Source: Monarcha castaneiventris obscurior
Lineage: Eukaryota; Chordata; Aves; Passeriformes; Monarchidae
DNA length: 64,000 nt
Reading direction: 5' to 3'
Assembly: GCA_026261815.1 (NCBI GenBank)
Contig: JAMPIT010000575.1
Span: 40,649,501-40,713,500 of the forward strand
Every line of letters begins with the position of its first letter. Position 1 is the stretch's first letter. The notes under the pieces were generated by a model. The model saw only the letters and a program-made list of their open reading frames with translations. It was not told the origin of the DNA and made no database searches. This document shows, in pieces, positions 49,481 through 61,210 of the stretch. The position numbers and the translations under genes are program-made.

Positions 49481-51740
49481 GGCGCCCTGGGCCTTCGGTC
49501 AGCCCTTTTGGGCTTCTCCTGATCATCTCCCTGTCTTCTTACTCTTTCCCTCACCTCTTGTGCCTGTGCTCCGTCCTCTCGCTTCACCATCCCAAGAAGT
49601 GCAGCACTGGACTGAGCGGAGGGCACAAGACTCTGGTTAGGTAGCTGCTTTGGACAGCAGAGAGGCGCTATCCAAGCTTTACTTATTTGCAGTGACGGCT
49701 CCCTTTTGTCTGTTTTTTCAGACGTTCAATTTAGTTTTTTGTGATTAAGCTCTGTTCCAAAATCCGTCCTGATATAAGATCCATTCTTCAGTAGCAAGGA
49801 AACCAAGGCATTGTAAAGCTCTTCACAGGACCTCGAAGCATCCTCTACACCAAGAACCACAACGTCTTTTCTGCAAAAGATTTGGAAAGTGGGACATTCA
49901 TTGCTTCTAAATTTTAATTACTTTGTCAGGAAAATGAGAGGAGATTTAAAAAGGACTGGCTGGCCATCCTGCGTGTAGCAGTTTGCAATTCAGCCCAGGT
50001 TGGTTCTGACCAAGAAACTGTCACCAGCTAATTGCTGGCATTTTGTGTAACATGCTGGCTTTGCAGCAGAACCCGTTCACCTCAATACAACAGCTACTGA
50101 CTGGAGGAAAAAAAACCCAAAACCAAAAAAACCCAAAACCTAAAAAACCAACAAAAGCCTTAGTATAATTTTCATTATATAGAAATCTCAGGAAAGAAAC
50201 TTGTGTTGAAAGATACAAAGAATAAATTGGCATAGGAGTAGTCCTCCTGACTTTAAGTAGAATCAGTATATTTTTGATACATAGAGAAAATTGTGCTGTT
50301 AAATGCTTGGTTATGCCCTGTAGCTGTAACATGCTTTTCTGAAAGAAAACATCCTTTTATCCAAAAAAGCTGTGATCACCACAAAATAGTTGCTTTTGTT
50401 ATTTTACTTTCAAAACATCTCCAGACTGAAAAGAACAGCTTCTCAGGGAGGGGAGCATAACTGTTGGAAATTATTTTGGTGCTCTGAAATCATATAAGTC
50501 AAGTTTATAGAAGAAGTGGCATCACATAAACCTTATTCAGTGTGGTGTGTACTTTCTACATTGTTCTTGTCAAAATACTACTGGCTTATAGACTGCTTTG
50601 GCACTCTGCTTTTTATTCCTTTAATAGTAAATAAAAGAAAAACTTTATTTTCTTTCGGTATTCGAAAGAATTATGGCAATGTGATAAAAACTAGCATTTT
50701 AAAACCCAGATGTTATGTGGGCACCTCTATACACATTTAGGAGGTTCAATAGAGTGAACAGAACTTCCAAGTACACTTGTTGAGTAGAGGAATAGTTCTT
50801 GAACAGCAGTGTTTCACTCTGTTGATGTTGCATGGGAAAGAACTCTTTGGCCAGCAAGTACCAGGAGCTGAAGATGTTTTCACAAAGCCTATCAGTGGAA
50901 CCAATGTTAAAAGAATTATTTAAGAGGCGCTATCCAGTTCTGTTATGACATGACATTAAAACAAATAATTTGAAGTGCTTCAATTACTACCGAGTTTCTG
51001 TTTTTCATGCTACAAAATTTCTCCCTTCTCCCAAACCTGCCTTTTCTCAGAGAAGGGAGAAGTTCATCTCCACTACTGTTCATCTCCATGCTCGTTTTGG
51101 TTTTCCCCTGATGTTTGCATGCTTAGTCAGCTGGTTGTTGTGCCTTTTTACTGCCACAGCCTTGCTTTCTCATTTCCACTTCCCCATATGCACACAGGAT
51201 TCACAGCCTGCATCTTTACAAAAATGTGCTCCAAGGACCTGTTTCCTTACAATAACTTTCCTCCTTCCTACTGCTTCTGGATTAGGAGAGGTAAAGAGCC
51301 ACAGACAGCCTGAATAGAGGGTCCTGAAAGGAAAGCAGCACCAAGTAGCTCCCATTCACTGCTGCTCATGACTTGTCTGTTAAAACTCTACACTTACAAG
51401 GCCATGTGACTGTAAGCACCTACGTATGTTTTATAAATGTTTACTACTTACGTAATTTGTCTAAATAGAAGTTAAATAACGTCCAGGTTTTCTGCTCTCC
51501 TTCCTAATTTCATTTTTATGACCTGACAAATATACTCAGAACTTTAATGATAACAGTAATTGTGCTGAATTGTCATTTAATGAAATGACAATTTAAGGAA
51601 AATATTTGGGGTTCTCTATCTTTAGGGAATTTATTTTTTTTAAGTTAGTAGATTTAAATTTGTATTGGCTTCACATGATTTCTATGAACTTTTTTATGAA
51701 ATTTTTGCTATTTTCTTTACATTATTCAGTCCATAACCCT
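49481..51740. other. PGR upstream flank, no gene supported
   Basis: GC content falls back to the AT-rich genome level. Only short chance open frames and A-rich tracts (50106-50150) are seen. Distal promoter or enhancer sites of PGR may lie here, but none was recognised with confidence. Confidence 0.5.
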
Positions 51741-51876
51741 CGTGCCCCACCCCTGGAAGTGTTGAGTGGGGCTTTGAGCAACGTGATCTAGTGAAAGGTG
51801 TCCCTGCCCCTGAGAGAGGAGTTGGAATTAGGTGATCTTTAAGGTCCCTTCCAACCCACGATGTTCTATGATTCAT
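51741..51876 (+). mobile_element. CR1 LINE 3' fragment
   Basis: Plus-strand CR1 end: a segment like 'gagaggagttggaattaggt' followed by 'gatctttaaggtcccttcca' and a tail with ttctatgattc. About 135 bp, 5'-truncated. Confidence 0.88.
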
Positions 51877-54800
51877 TTGTTGCTTTTGCTCTTAGATTTT
51901 CTCATATCATTTGGAAACTTTCCCTGATATTGCTATGATGTCACAAGTTTTTCAGTAAGAACATTTCAAAGTATGCCCTGTCAACTATTTTTTGCATTCT
52001 ACTGTAGTCATTTCTTAATTTTCATTTATTCACTTTGTCGTTATGTCAATAAACATTAAAGAAAACCAGGTTTCTTTCTGGCGTATCCACAGCTAATTTT
52101 CACTTGCAAGTCATTAAATTTGAAACTGATATTTTCAATTCAGCCCTAAAATTGGCATTTTTTATATTCAGTAATATTTTACTGAATATAAAACTTTCAA
52201 AGAGAAAACAGTATGAAAGTACATATGAACAGACTTATTTTGAAATATAAAGTAAAACATTGGAGAGTTTGATTGACACTTGCATTTTTTAAAATTCTAT
52301 CAGAATGTGAAAATGTATCTGAGAGCTCAAATAAGTTGTGTCTATTTTCTTGCTCTGTTCAAGAACTGTGGATGAGTAAAAGCTGCATTTAACAAAAATT
52401 TCTCATCTGTCTTGATTTTCAGCACAATTCTTGTATAAAATGTCAAGAATAGCAATAGAATTGTACTGACAACTTCCACTGTAATGCTCTAGATTTGTAC
52501 TTAATTTTTTAAGTAGTTCCTGAGCATTTGTTTGACCTTTCAACCATTCAACTGTACACTTTTAAGCAGTAAAAATTTTTGATAGACCCTTTCAAATATT
52601 TCTAATGATTTTGGCTTAAACAAAAAGACAATGTTGTGTGAGAAACAAGACAAGTATGCAGCCTCCTCAAACAGTACAAATATCAAAATCACAGACTTTT
52701 TCTATGATGAATTTTTCTTAACAAATCTTGAAGTATGAGCTGAAGGTCAAGAAGATGTAAGTTCCTTTTCTCAGACTAAAGTGTTCCATTTTTGTGTCAA
52801 GATTTCTCCATATAAACAGTTAGTGAGCTAGTGTCTGAATCTGGGAAAGGACAGATTGATTGCACTGAAGTAGTGTCTTGGTCCATACAGACCTTCCTTA
52901 CAACATTGTTCTGCACAGGCTTTTGGAGAACAGAACTTAGAAGTTAAAAATACTTTTTCACAGTTAATGGTTCACAATCTTGTACTATCATTGTTTAGGA
53001 TATAGTACAACAAAAAATGTGATTCATTTCTTATGAACAGAGAGGAGGAAAGACTCTTTCAAACAGCCTATGAGTTCATGGTCAAAACTAAAAAGCAGCT
53101 TACATAAGGAGAGACTTAGAGGCTTTTGCTTCTATCACAGAAATAACATTTTTATTTTAAAAAAATAGACCTCTTTAACTGCATGAAAACCCCCACATTT
53201 CAACACATAGTGTAGGCAATAAAAACGTAGTACTGTCATGCAAATAACAGCACATTCTTGTTATGTTACAGTTTTTGGAGATCTGTCTTTCCATGGTTTC
53301 ATCCCTATTCTGTAAAAATTGAGACCCCCAGTGAGCAGGCTGAATTTCACTTACATTAGGATGCCGGCAGACATTAAATATGCACTTCTCAGAGATCATG
53401 ATTTTGGAGTAGCAGCTAAGTCATGGAAGCACTCAGCATGAAGGATGTGATTTGATGGGAACTGTTCACATCTGAACCTGGTGATTAGGCTTATGTAGTC
53501 AGGTAGGAGTCAGAGATGTCTGTAGGGACCATTTTCTGGAGCTCTTCAGAGACACTTTGTGTCTTATTAAAGTCATAAAGGACTTCTTTGATCTGAAGCA
53601 CTCAAAGAGCCATGATGTTTTGGCAGTGCAGTGTTGATGCCTAAATGAGGAGGTATGAATAACATCCTAAATCCTTAAAATACAGTATCACTGTGCTCTA
53701 CTACATAGTTTAAAATCATAGTTTCAGAAACTGCACTGTAAGCATACTTTAATTTCCTCTAAGCAAGGGCATGTCACACTGTAACTAATCTCTGTGGTCT
53801 GTTAACTGGTGCTTTGTTAGCTCAAGCTAAACAATCAGATTTACTAAAAGCTATCAAAACTATTGGCTTACTAAATACAAGGGTGTATTGAAACATATTG
53901 TAAGTGCAAAAGGGATTGGCAAACAGCAAGGTATGTGGCAAAGAAGGTAAGCAAAAGAGATGCAAAAGGAAATGAAGGAAAAGAAGCTAATTACAGTACA
54001 TGTTACATAATTTCTTGCTCTCAGGTGCTAAAGTTCCCACAGGGATAATAGCAATATGGGAGGTGTAGTGGGCTGTGAGACACTTTTATCTTTATAAATT
54101 GTCCAAAGGGAGGAAACAGAAAGGCATTGAGTTACAGTCACAAAAGCGATAGCTGTTTCTGCTACAGGAGTCATATATTTTATTTTTTGTTCTTTGTCAG
54201 TTTATGTTTTGGCTAGCGCTCACTGAAATGCAGAATATAATACACTTGTAGCTGAGCAAATAAGCAGAAGCATGAAGAGTGAAAAAGAGAAAAGAATCTT
54301 TCTGGTTTTAAGCCCTCACAGAGATTATTATTGCTTTCTGGATGACATCCTCAAAAACTTTCTCAAGTATTTTGTCAATGAATGAATCACCTCGAGGTGT
54401 CAAAGGGCACAAGCTATGCTTCCTTCAAGGCCTAGCTGGGGGGCCTTTGCCCAAACCCACCATCTTCCTCAAAGTGGTTTTGTTCCAGTCCAGTCTCAGG
54501 AAAAAGAAATAAAGTATTCTTTATATAAAATATGATGTTCACTTTTCTGTAGATAGGAAATTCATATTTTATATAAATATGTTAAGTGCCTGTATAAAGA
54601 TGATTGAACCCAGTGCTGGTGGATGGAATGAGATGACTCCCAGAAGTTTAATATTCGTGATATTGCAACAAGTCTTGTTTGCTGGCTGGAGAGTAGGAAG
54701 TTGCAGGAAGAGTAGGAAGTTGCAACCAGTGATATTAACCAGCTGTTAGCATCTCTGAAATTCAGAAAGGAGTCAGTAGATTTTCATAACTATTAAAACT

Positions 54801-55325
54801 AATGTCCTGATTGAATTGTGAGTCCTAAGTAATCATAAAAAATAAGGTAACAACTGGATAGGGCCTCAGGACACGCACAGTTTGGTGATCCAAATTTATG
54901 TGAAAACACTTTTTAACAGAGATAAAAGAGGGTTAAACATAACTATGGCACTTTCTTAAGAGTCAAAAGCTGAATGATATAGAAGTGATCTTGAAGTTGA
55001 GTCACACTGTAAGTGGAAGTAGGAACAATTTTCTTTTACTTTGGTGCAGCCTTTGCTGCCAACTTTAATTTCATAAGAGACATCCTTCCTATGTAAATTC
55101 AAGGTATCTTAGCAAGGATTAATTTTCCATCAATTTATTATAATCCCAAGTTTTCTTCCTGTTTCTATTTACAGTCTACTTGCCCGTCAGGGACTTAGTT
55201 GTCCCATGAAATTTCAAAACTGACTCTTCAGCCTTGGAATATTAGCAACCTGCTCTGAATTACCAGTTTTTCATAACTGCTGGTTAAAGGCAAGGTGTGG
55301 CAACACAGCATTTTTCCATAACTTG
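51877..55325. other. Intergenic AT-rich region
   Basis: No gene or transposon recognised. Contains a perfect short palindrome at 52160-52193 and a small tandem duplication near 54688-54725. Confidence 0.5.
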
Positions 55326-56090
55326 CAGAGAACAAAGGCAAAAGCAAGGGTCCTGAACTTGGAGAAGAATAACTCCATACACCAGCATGGGCTGGGGTCT
55401 GACCTGCTGGAAAGCAGCTCTGCAGAGAAGGACCTGGGGCCCCTGGTGGACAACAAGCTGTCCCTGAGCCAGCACTGTCCTTGTGGACAAGAAGGCCAGA
55501 GGTGTCCTGGGGTCCATTAGGAAGAGTGTTGCCAGCAGGTTGAGGGAGGTGATCCTGCCCCCCTGCTCAGCCCTGGTGAGGCAGCTCTGGAGTGCTGTGT
55601 CCAGTGCTGGGCTCCTCAGGACATGAAGCTCCTGGAGCAGATCTAGTGGAGAGTGGAAAAGATGATGAGGCATCTGAAGCCTCTCACTTACAAGGACAGG
55701 CTGAAGGAGCTGGGCCTGTTCAGCCTCAAGAAGAGATGACTGAGAAGGAACTTATCAGTGTGTACAAGTATCCAAAGGGAGGGTGTCAAGAGGATGGACC
55801 AGGCTCTTTTCAGTGGTACCAAGCAATAGGACAAGAGGCAATGAGCAGAAACTAATGCACAGGAAGTTCCATCTGAACAGGAGGAAAAAATTCTGTACTC
55901 TGCAGGTGACTGAGCCCTAGAAGAGACTGACTAGAGGGATTGTGGAGTCTCCCTCTCTGGAGATACACAAGAACCATCTGGACACAATCCTGTGTCACAT
56001 GCTCAAGGATGGCCCCACTTGAGCAGAGAGGTTGGACCAGATGATCCACTGTGATCCCTTCCAACTTGACCCATTCTGCTACTCTGTGAA
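55326..56090 (+). mobile_element. CR1 LINE, 3' part, 5'-truncated
   Basis: Plus-strand CR1 of about 760 bp. It contains the classic segments ctggtggacaacaagctgtc, tgagccagcactgt, ttcagcctcaagaagagatg, and the 3' end ggttggaccagatgatccac followed by tgatcccttccaacttgac. The polymerase frame is broken by several indels, so the copy is dead. The start is approximate. Confidence 0.94.
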
Positions 56091-59000
56091 AAATGTAACT
56101 GTGGTGAAGAATGGAGGCAATATATGAGGATTAGCTGTGAAGGAGTCCATGTGTTTGGCAGTTCTGGGTAGAAATTCTAAAATGCAAAGGAAGGTGCTCT
56201 GTCCTATTAAAATTAAGGAAAGACTGAGGTAGAAATCCTTCACCTTTTGAAAGGTTCAGTTCTATCCAGACACTGTATAACAGTAAAATCTACCCAAAGT
56301 ATTGGTAATGGTTTGTGAATCAGCCAGGGATTAAAGAACTTAGACTCTGGAATATTAGACTCTGAATTTTGCATCAGATACTTGAATGCTATCAATCAGC
56401 ACAGCTAATTGCGATCCAGTGAAGGAACTAGCTTAAAAACTGTCCAGGGACCAGTATCTTTAATACTCCCAATTCAAAATTTCCCTTAAAATGTTTTACT
56501 GGAGGATAATAAATGCCAGGTCATTGTTTCCTAGGATGCCTAGAAGATTCTCACATTTGTAACTTTGGGTCTGGATACTTGTCTAAATAGTAAACTGCTG
56601 TCAAGGTGTCAGACAAAACCAGTATTTCACATCTGACTGACTGAAAAAGGATAACTCACTCCAAATTCTTGGGAAAGGAAACATCACTCTGAATTGAGAG
56701 CAGGAAATATTGTAAATAAACCCACAAGGGGAGATTTGTCATGCAAACACTGTACTTAAACCTCATCAGATCTTAATTTATTACTCATTATTGAATAAAA
56801 AAGAGCTAGATTTAAGCCACAAGCCTGCTAGGCACTGACTTGGATGCGAAATGTTAAACAGCGGGAAGTGACAGGAAGATATACCCCTGCGGGATCATGG
56901 GTGCTCCATTTCTTAAATGAATCAGAGATAATTAAATTTCATCACTGAAATTTAGCATTACTATGTGCCCTTTATAAATTAAATCAATAGTGAAACAAGT
57001 CTGGAATATGAAAAATAAGATGTCACCAATTTAATTAATGGGATCTTCTATGATGTGTGAAGGCTGTCTAAACTAAACTGGAATAAATCCTGGGCCGATT
57101 TGCCACAGAGTAAAACCTTCAAGTTAGACAACCTATTTTCATGTTCACCCAAAATGACAACTTGCAGATAACTCCCTTAACTAGACACTGGAAGATGTGA
57201 GAGACCTGGTTCCCTGTGCTTTATGCTAACCCCAAAGAAGCAAATTTATTCATGTCAGTAAAGGGCACAGACTTTTTCTTAGGTTGATTTTGACAAACTC
57301 TGGCTAAAGCATTCCTTTGTCAGATAGTCTTGTCAGTTCCGTTATTACTGGTAATTGGTGATGCTGTGTTCATCCCTATAGGTGCCTGTCACTGATCAGA
57401 GGCCCCAGTTCTAGCCTAAGTATTTAACAGAAAAAAGGCGTCTTGAAAACCTCTCACAGAAAATTATATTAAGTTAAAGTCATCTAAACAAAAGACAAAT
57501 GTTAAGATCACAATGCAATTTGTTCTAGAAATATAGATAGAAGTCAGGGAGATGTTCATTTATTTAATACAGTTCTAGAGGAAGACAGAGGCCTGCTACA
57601 GCCGTTAACCACTCTGCTCTAAAATTAATCTCAAAATACACTGGCTTAGAAATTATGGCCATAACACATCTTATGGGGATATTGTAAGGTGTGATTTTCT
57701 CTGGATTTCTGCTATCCTTAGGCCTCACCTTGGAGGCCCAGCGCACACACAGGGAAATCTAAAACCAAAAAAATCACATACTGCACTGCTAACTGGGGTG
57801 CTCTTTGCCATGAAAATAAAATAAAATACTGCCATTGGCCATGGAAAAGTAGATCAGTGAGGTAGGAATGAGGTTACCAGAGCAGTGGCAGCAGGTGGCA
57901 GGAGGGATGAAGGAGACGCATAGGAAGGAGAAGACCTGGCAGTAACACCAATGCCATGGTTACATTTTGGGTACTGGTGAGAGTTTCTGCTGCAGAGAGA
58001 GAAGCTTGGCTGGCTTTGTTTTTTCATAGTCTCTTCATCCTCTTCTTTTTCATGACTTATTCCCAACAAATCTCATTTTAAACCACAACCACTAGCTTTA
58101 TGCAATATTTCCAACAAGTAGACCACCACAAACATGCTTTTATGCTAACATTAGCCTAAAAACCTGAACAGACAGATTAGATAGAAATACTGTCTGAAAT
58201 AGGGTGTAAGTTCAATTTTTAATAGAATGCAATCACTAAATGAATAGGACACTGAGTTATTGGAAGTCACCAGAAAAAAGTTGAGGGGAACATTAAATAT
58301 AAAAGTGTTCTTGCATTTTATATCATTGTATAGAGCATATATTATACAAACATGTTTATTATAAATGTTTATATACAAGCTATTGTAAATTATATTAATG
58401 TATTAAAGTCCCCCAAATTATTTCTAGGGATTTAAGGAATGTTTTTAATACCCTGACCATCAATACTCAATGATGTCAAAACTGTATCATTCCTCTCAGT
58501 GCTAAGAGAAAAATTTCTTCTTTGGCCCAAAGACAGAACATATGAGTGATATACACCAAATGGGTATGTTAAAATCTACCATCAAAACAGGGAACATTTA
58601 AGGTTAAAAATATAACTCAAGATTTTCTTATTTGACTTCATACCTATTCTTATATTTGTACATTTTAAAAATCAGTAAATGGCATATTTTCCTTTGGTTT
58701 TTTAAGTCTAGCTTTCATTGCATGAGCATTCTGCCATGAGTTGTATTTGTTCAATCTCTTTAGTGTGTTTGCTTTCTCAGCTCAATCCTCTCTCTCCACT
58801 CTTTCAAAATACAGTGCTTAGTCCTGATTTTAAAGTGATGAAAAATGATTATTTTCTATTTGGGTGAAGGTGCTCTATCAAGAAAAGGAAAAGGAAAATA
58901 AAAATCATGATGAGAGACATGCGTTTGAAATGACAGTTATCAAAAATTATCTGTACTCTAGAAAATGAATGTTGCAATTTCCAGGTTAATGCATGAAGTT

Positions 59001-60589
59001 TACAAAATACTTGTCTTTTTCATATGCCTCATTATATTCATCCTTTTACAAAGAAATAGGGAAAATTAACATGATGAACACTACCATGTCTGATCCTAAA
59101 GGAAGTCTGAATTGGAGCCACAGCTCTGTGTTTTAGGCATCATTATGAAATCAAACCAAAAGCAGTTTTTGAGTAAGCAAATCATAAATGCAAATTCAGT
59201 CTTAAACCAGAAAATGATCCTGACATATTTAGATGCCTATCATAGACTGATACATTCATCATGCTGCCTGTTGCTAATGCAGGACTTCTCTCATCAAAAA
59301 AAGGTTCTGTCTCTGGTATAAGCCTCAGCCGGTAAATGTTCCAAAGCATTAGCAGTTGTTCTGAAAGAATATGAAGAATGTTCCATTTCACCAGAATGTT
59401 AAAAAGCTTTCAAATAGAACAGAATGCAATTACCCAAATAAGAACCAGGTCACAGCACTAGAACTGCTGTCCTGACCCATACAAAAGCAGCAGTTGTTAT
59501 TTTTTTTAAATGATGACTGATTTTAAAGATGTGACATAGTGACTCAATAGATATCTACAATGTGCAGGAGGGACATAAACAGGAGCAACAAAAGTAATTT
59601 TTCAGGAGAAAATTAAAAATATTAATTAAGGTTTGCAGTTGATTCTTATATATTTATCACTCTGAGGCCTTGTACAATCAAGAATGCAAGAATTATGAAG
59701 ACAAGGAAAAGTAATCAAAATGTAATTTAGCCTATCATAACAATAGGGAAATGCAACAAAGGAAGCAGACTAAGTTTTTCCTTGCTATTCTTTCAGTCTA
59801 GTGATGGCTCAGTGTAGACCATGGTCAGAGTTTTGAACTTAAACTATTCTGCAGCCATTGTGAAGTGACAATAGATTTTGTTAGACTGACCATGTAATTT
59901 TAAAAGATAAGAAATTAATTTCACTGGAAACTGCACTTTCTTATCAAAGATGATTGTCTCAAAGGTATTCTGAAAAAAATCACGCAAACTGGAGGCTGTA
60001 GTTTCCTTTTGATTTTAAGTGTTCCATAGTGTAGAGCCTTTGTGGCAGCTCACCCATTAGAAGAGGTGGGAAAACAGCCTGCTGGTTATGGAAACATAAC
60101 TCATAAACAAGTGATGATGTGGCAGGGGTCACAATACATGTTGAAAAAATAGATGTACTGGAATGGAAATTATTTTTCTTCCTTTTTGAATTATTGTATG
60201 AGTGGATTATTCTAATCCTAAAAATTCCTATATGTTTTATTCATCAGAAATAAAAAAAAAAATGAGGAAAAAAAAGCCCTGGTAGCACATCTGAAATCTT
60301 TTAATAGAATGTTTTGAGTGTTGAGAGTGTAGACTTAAATCCAGGAAACTCCTGCTCGAATTACAGAAGCAGGGATATTCAATAAGAAACATCTATTTGT
60401 TGAAGTAATAAGTAGAAGTGTACTCTCTATCTGTCCTGAACAAACTTTCTAAATGCCTTTGAGCTCTTCATTTGAAAAGGCCCATCACAAATCTTGTACA
60501 GTTCCAGTTTACCTGGGCAGGAAAAAATATTTGATGAAAAAACAGGAAGATGCTTTGAGTGGCCAAAATCAAACCTGAGGCTATCTAAA
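56091..60589. other. Intergenic AT-rich region
   Basis: No coding exon or transposon was recognised. A stretch at about 56740-57060 has the look of a conserved non-coding element. Open frames are short and lack family similarity. Confidence 0.5.
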
Positions 60590-60638
60590 ACAAAACCCCA
60601 AACCAAACCAAACCAAAACAAACCAAAACAAAGCAAAA
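60590..60638. repeat. CCAAA/AAACA-type low-complexity repeat
   Basis: A/C-only run of CCAAA and CAAAA units, slightly interrupted. Confidence 0.9.
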
Positions 60639-60754
60639 GTGTGACTGGCATTGTCCTCATATATATACTGCCCTTGGAGCAAAGAAGCCAACATCACCTT
60701 GGGCTGTGTGAGAGTGGAGCCAGCAGTTACAGGAAATCACCCTTCCCCTTGCCC

Positions 60755-61210
60755 TGATGGGATACATCTGGAGCGCTGTGCCCGGTTCTGGCCTCCCCAG
60801 TACAAGTAAGACATGGGTGTACTGGGATGAGACTCATGGAAGCCACCAATGGTCAGGGGACCAGAGCACTGAACTTACAAGAGGAGACTGAGCAAGTCAT
60901 GATTGTTCAGCCTGTAAAGGAGAAACCAAAGGGGAAACCTTATTGCTGTCTACAATTACCTGATCAGAGGATATTGAGAAGATAGAGTTGGATTCTTCTT
61001 GGAGGTGCACAGCAATAAGAAGAGAAGATCTAGACATAAACTAGAACTCAAAAAATTCCAGTTAGACTTTTTAGTTTTTAAATACCAGAATATTTTCTCT
61101 GAGAGGCAGTGTGTTCTCCTTCCTTGGAGGTATTCAAAACTCAGCTGGACAACTTGAGTGGCTTGGATTAGGCAGCCTCCTAAATTATTCTGTGATCCTG
61201 TTGTTCTGTA
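60755..61210 (+). mobile_element. CR1 LINE 3' part, old and diverged
   Basis: Plus-strand CR1-like sequence: 'tggagcgctgtgcccggttc', then 'ttgttcagcctgtaaaggag', 'ccttggaggtattcaaaact' and the tail 'cagctggacaacttgagtgg', ending in attctgtgatcctgttgttc. Many differences and small indels relative to the other copies; the edges are approximate. Confidence 0.85.
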
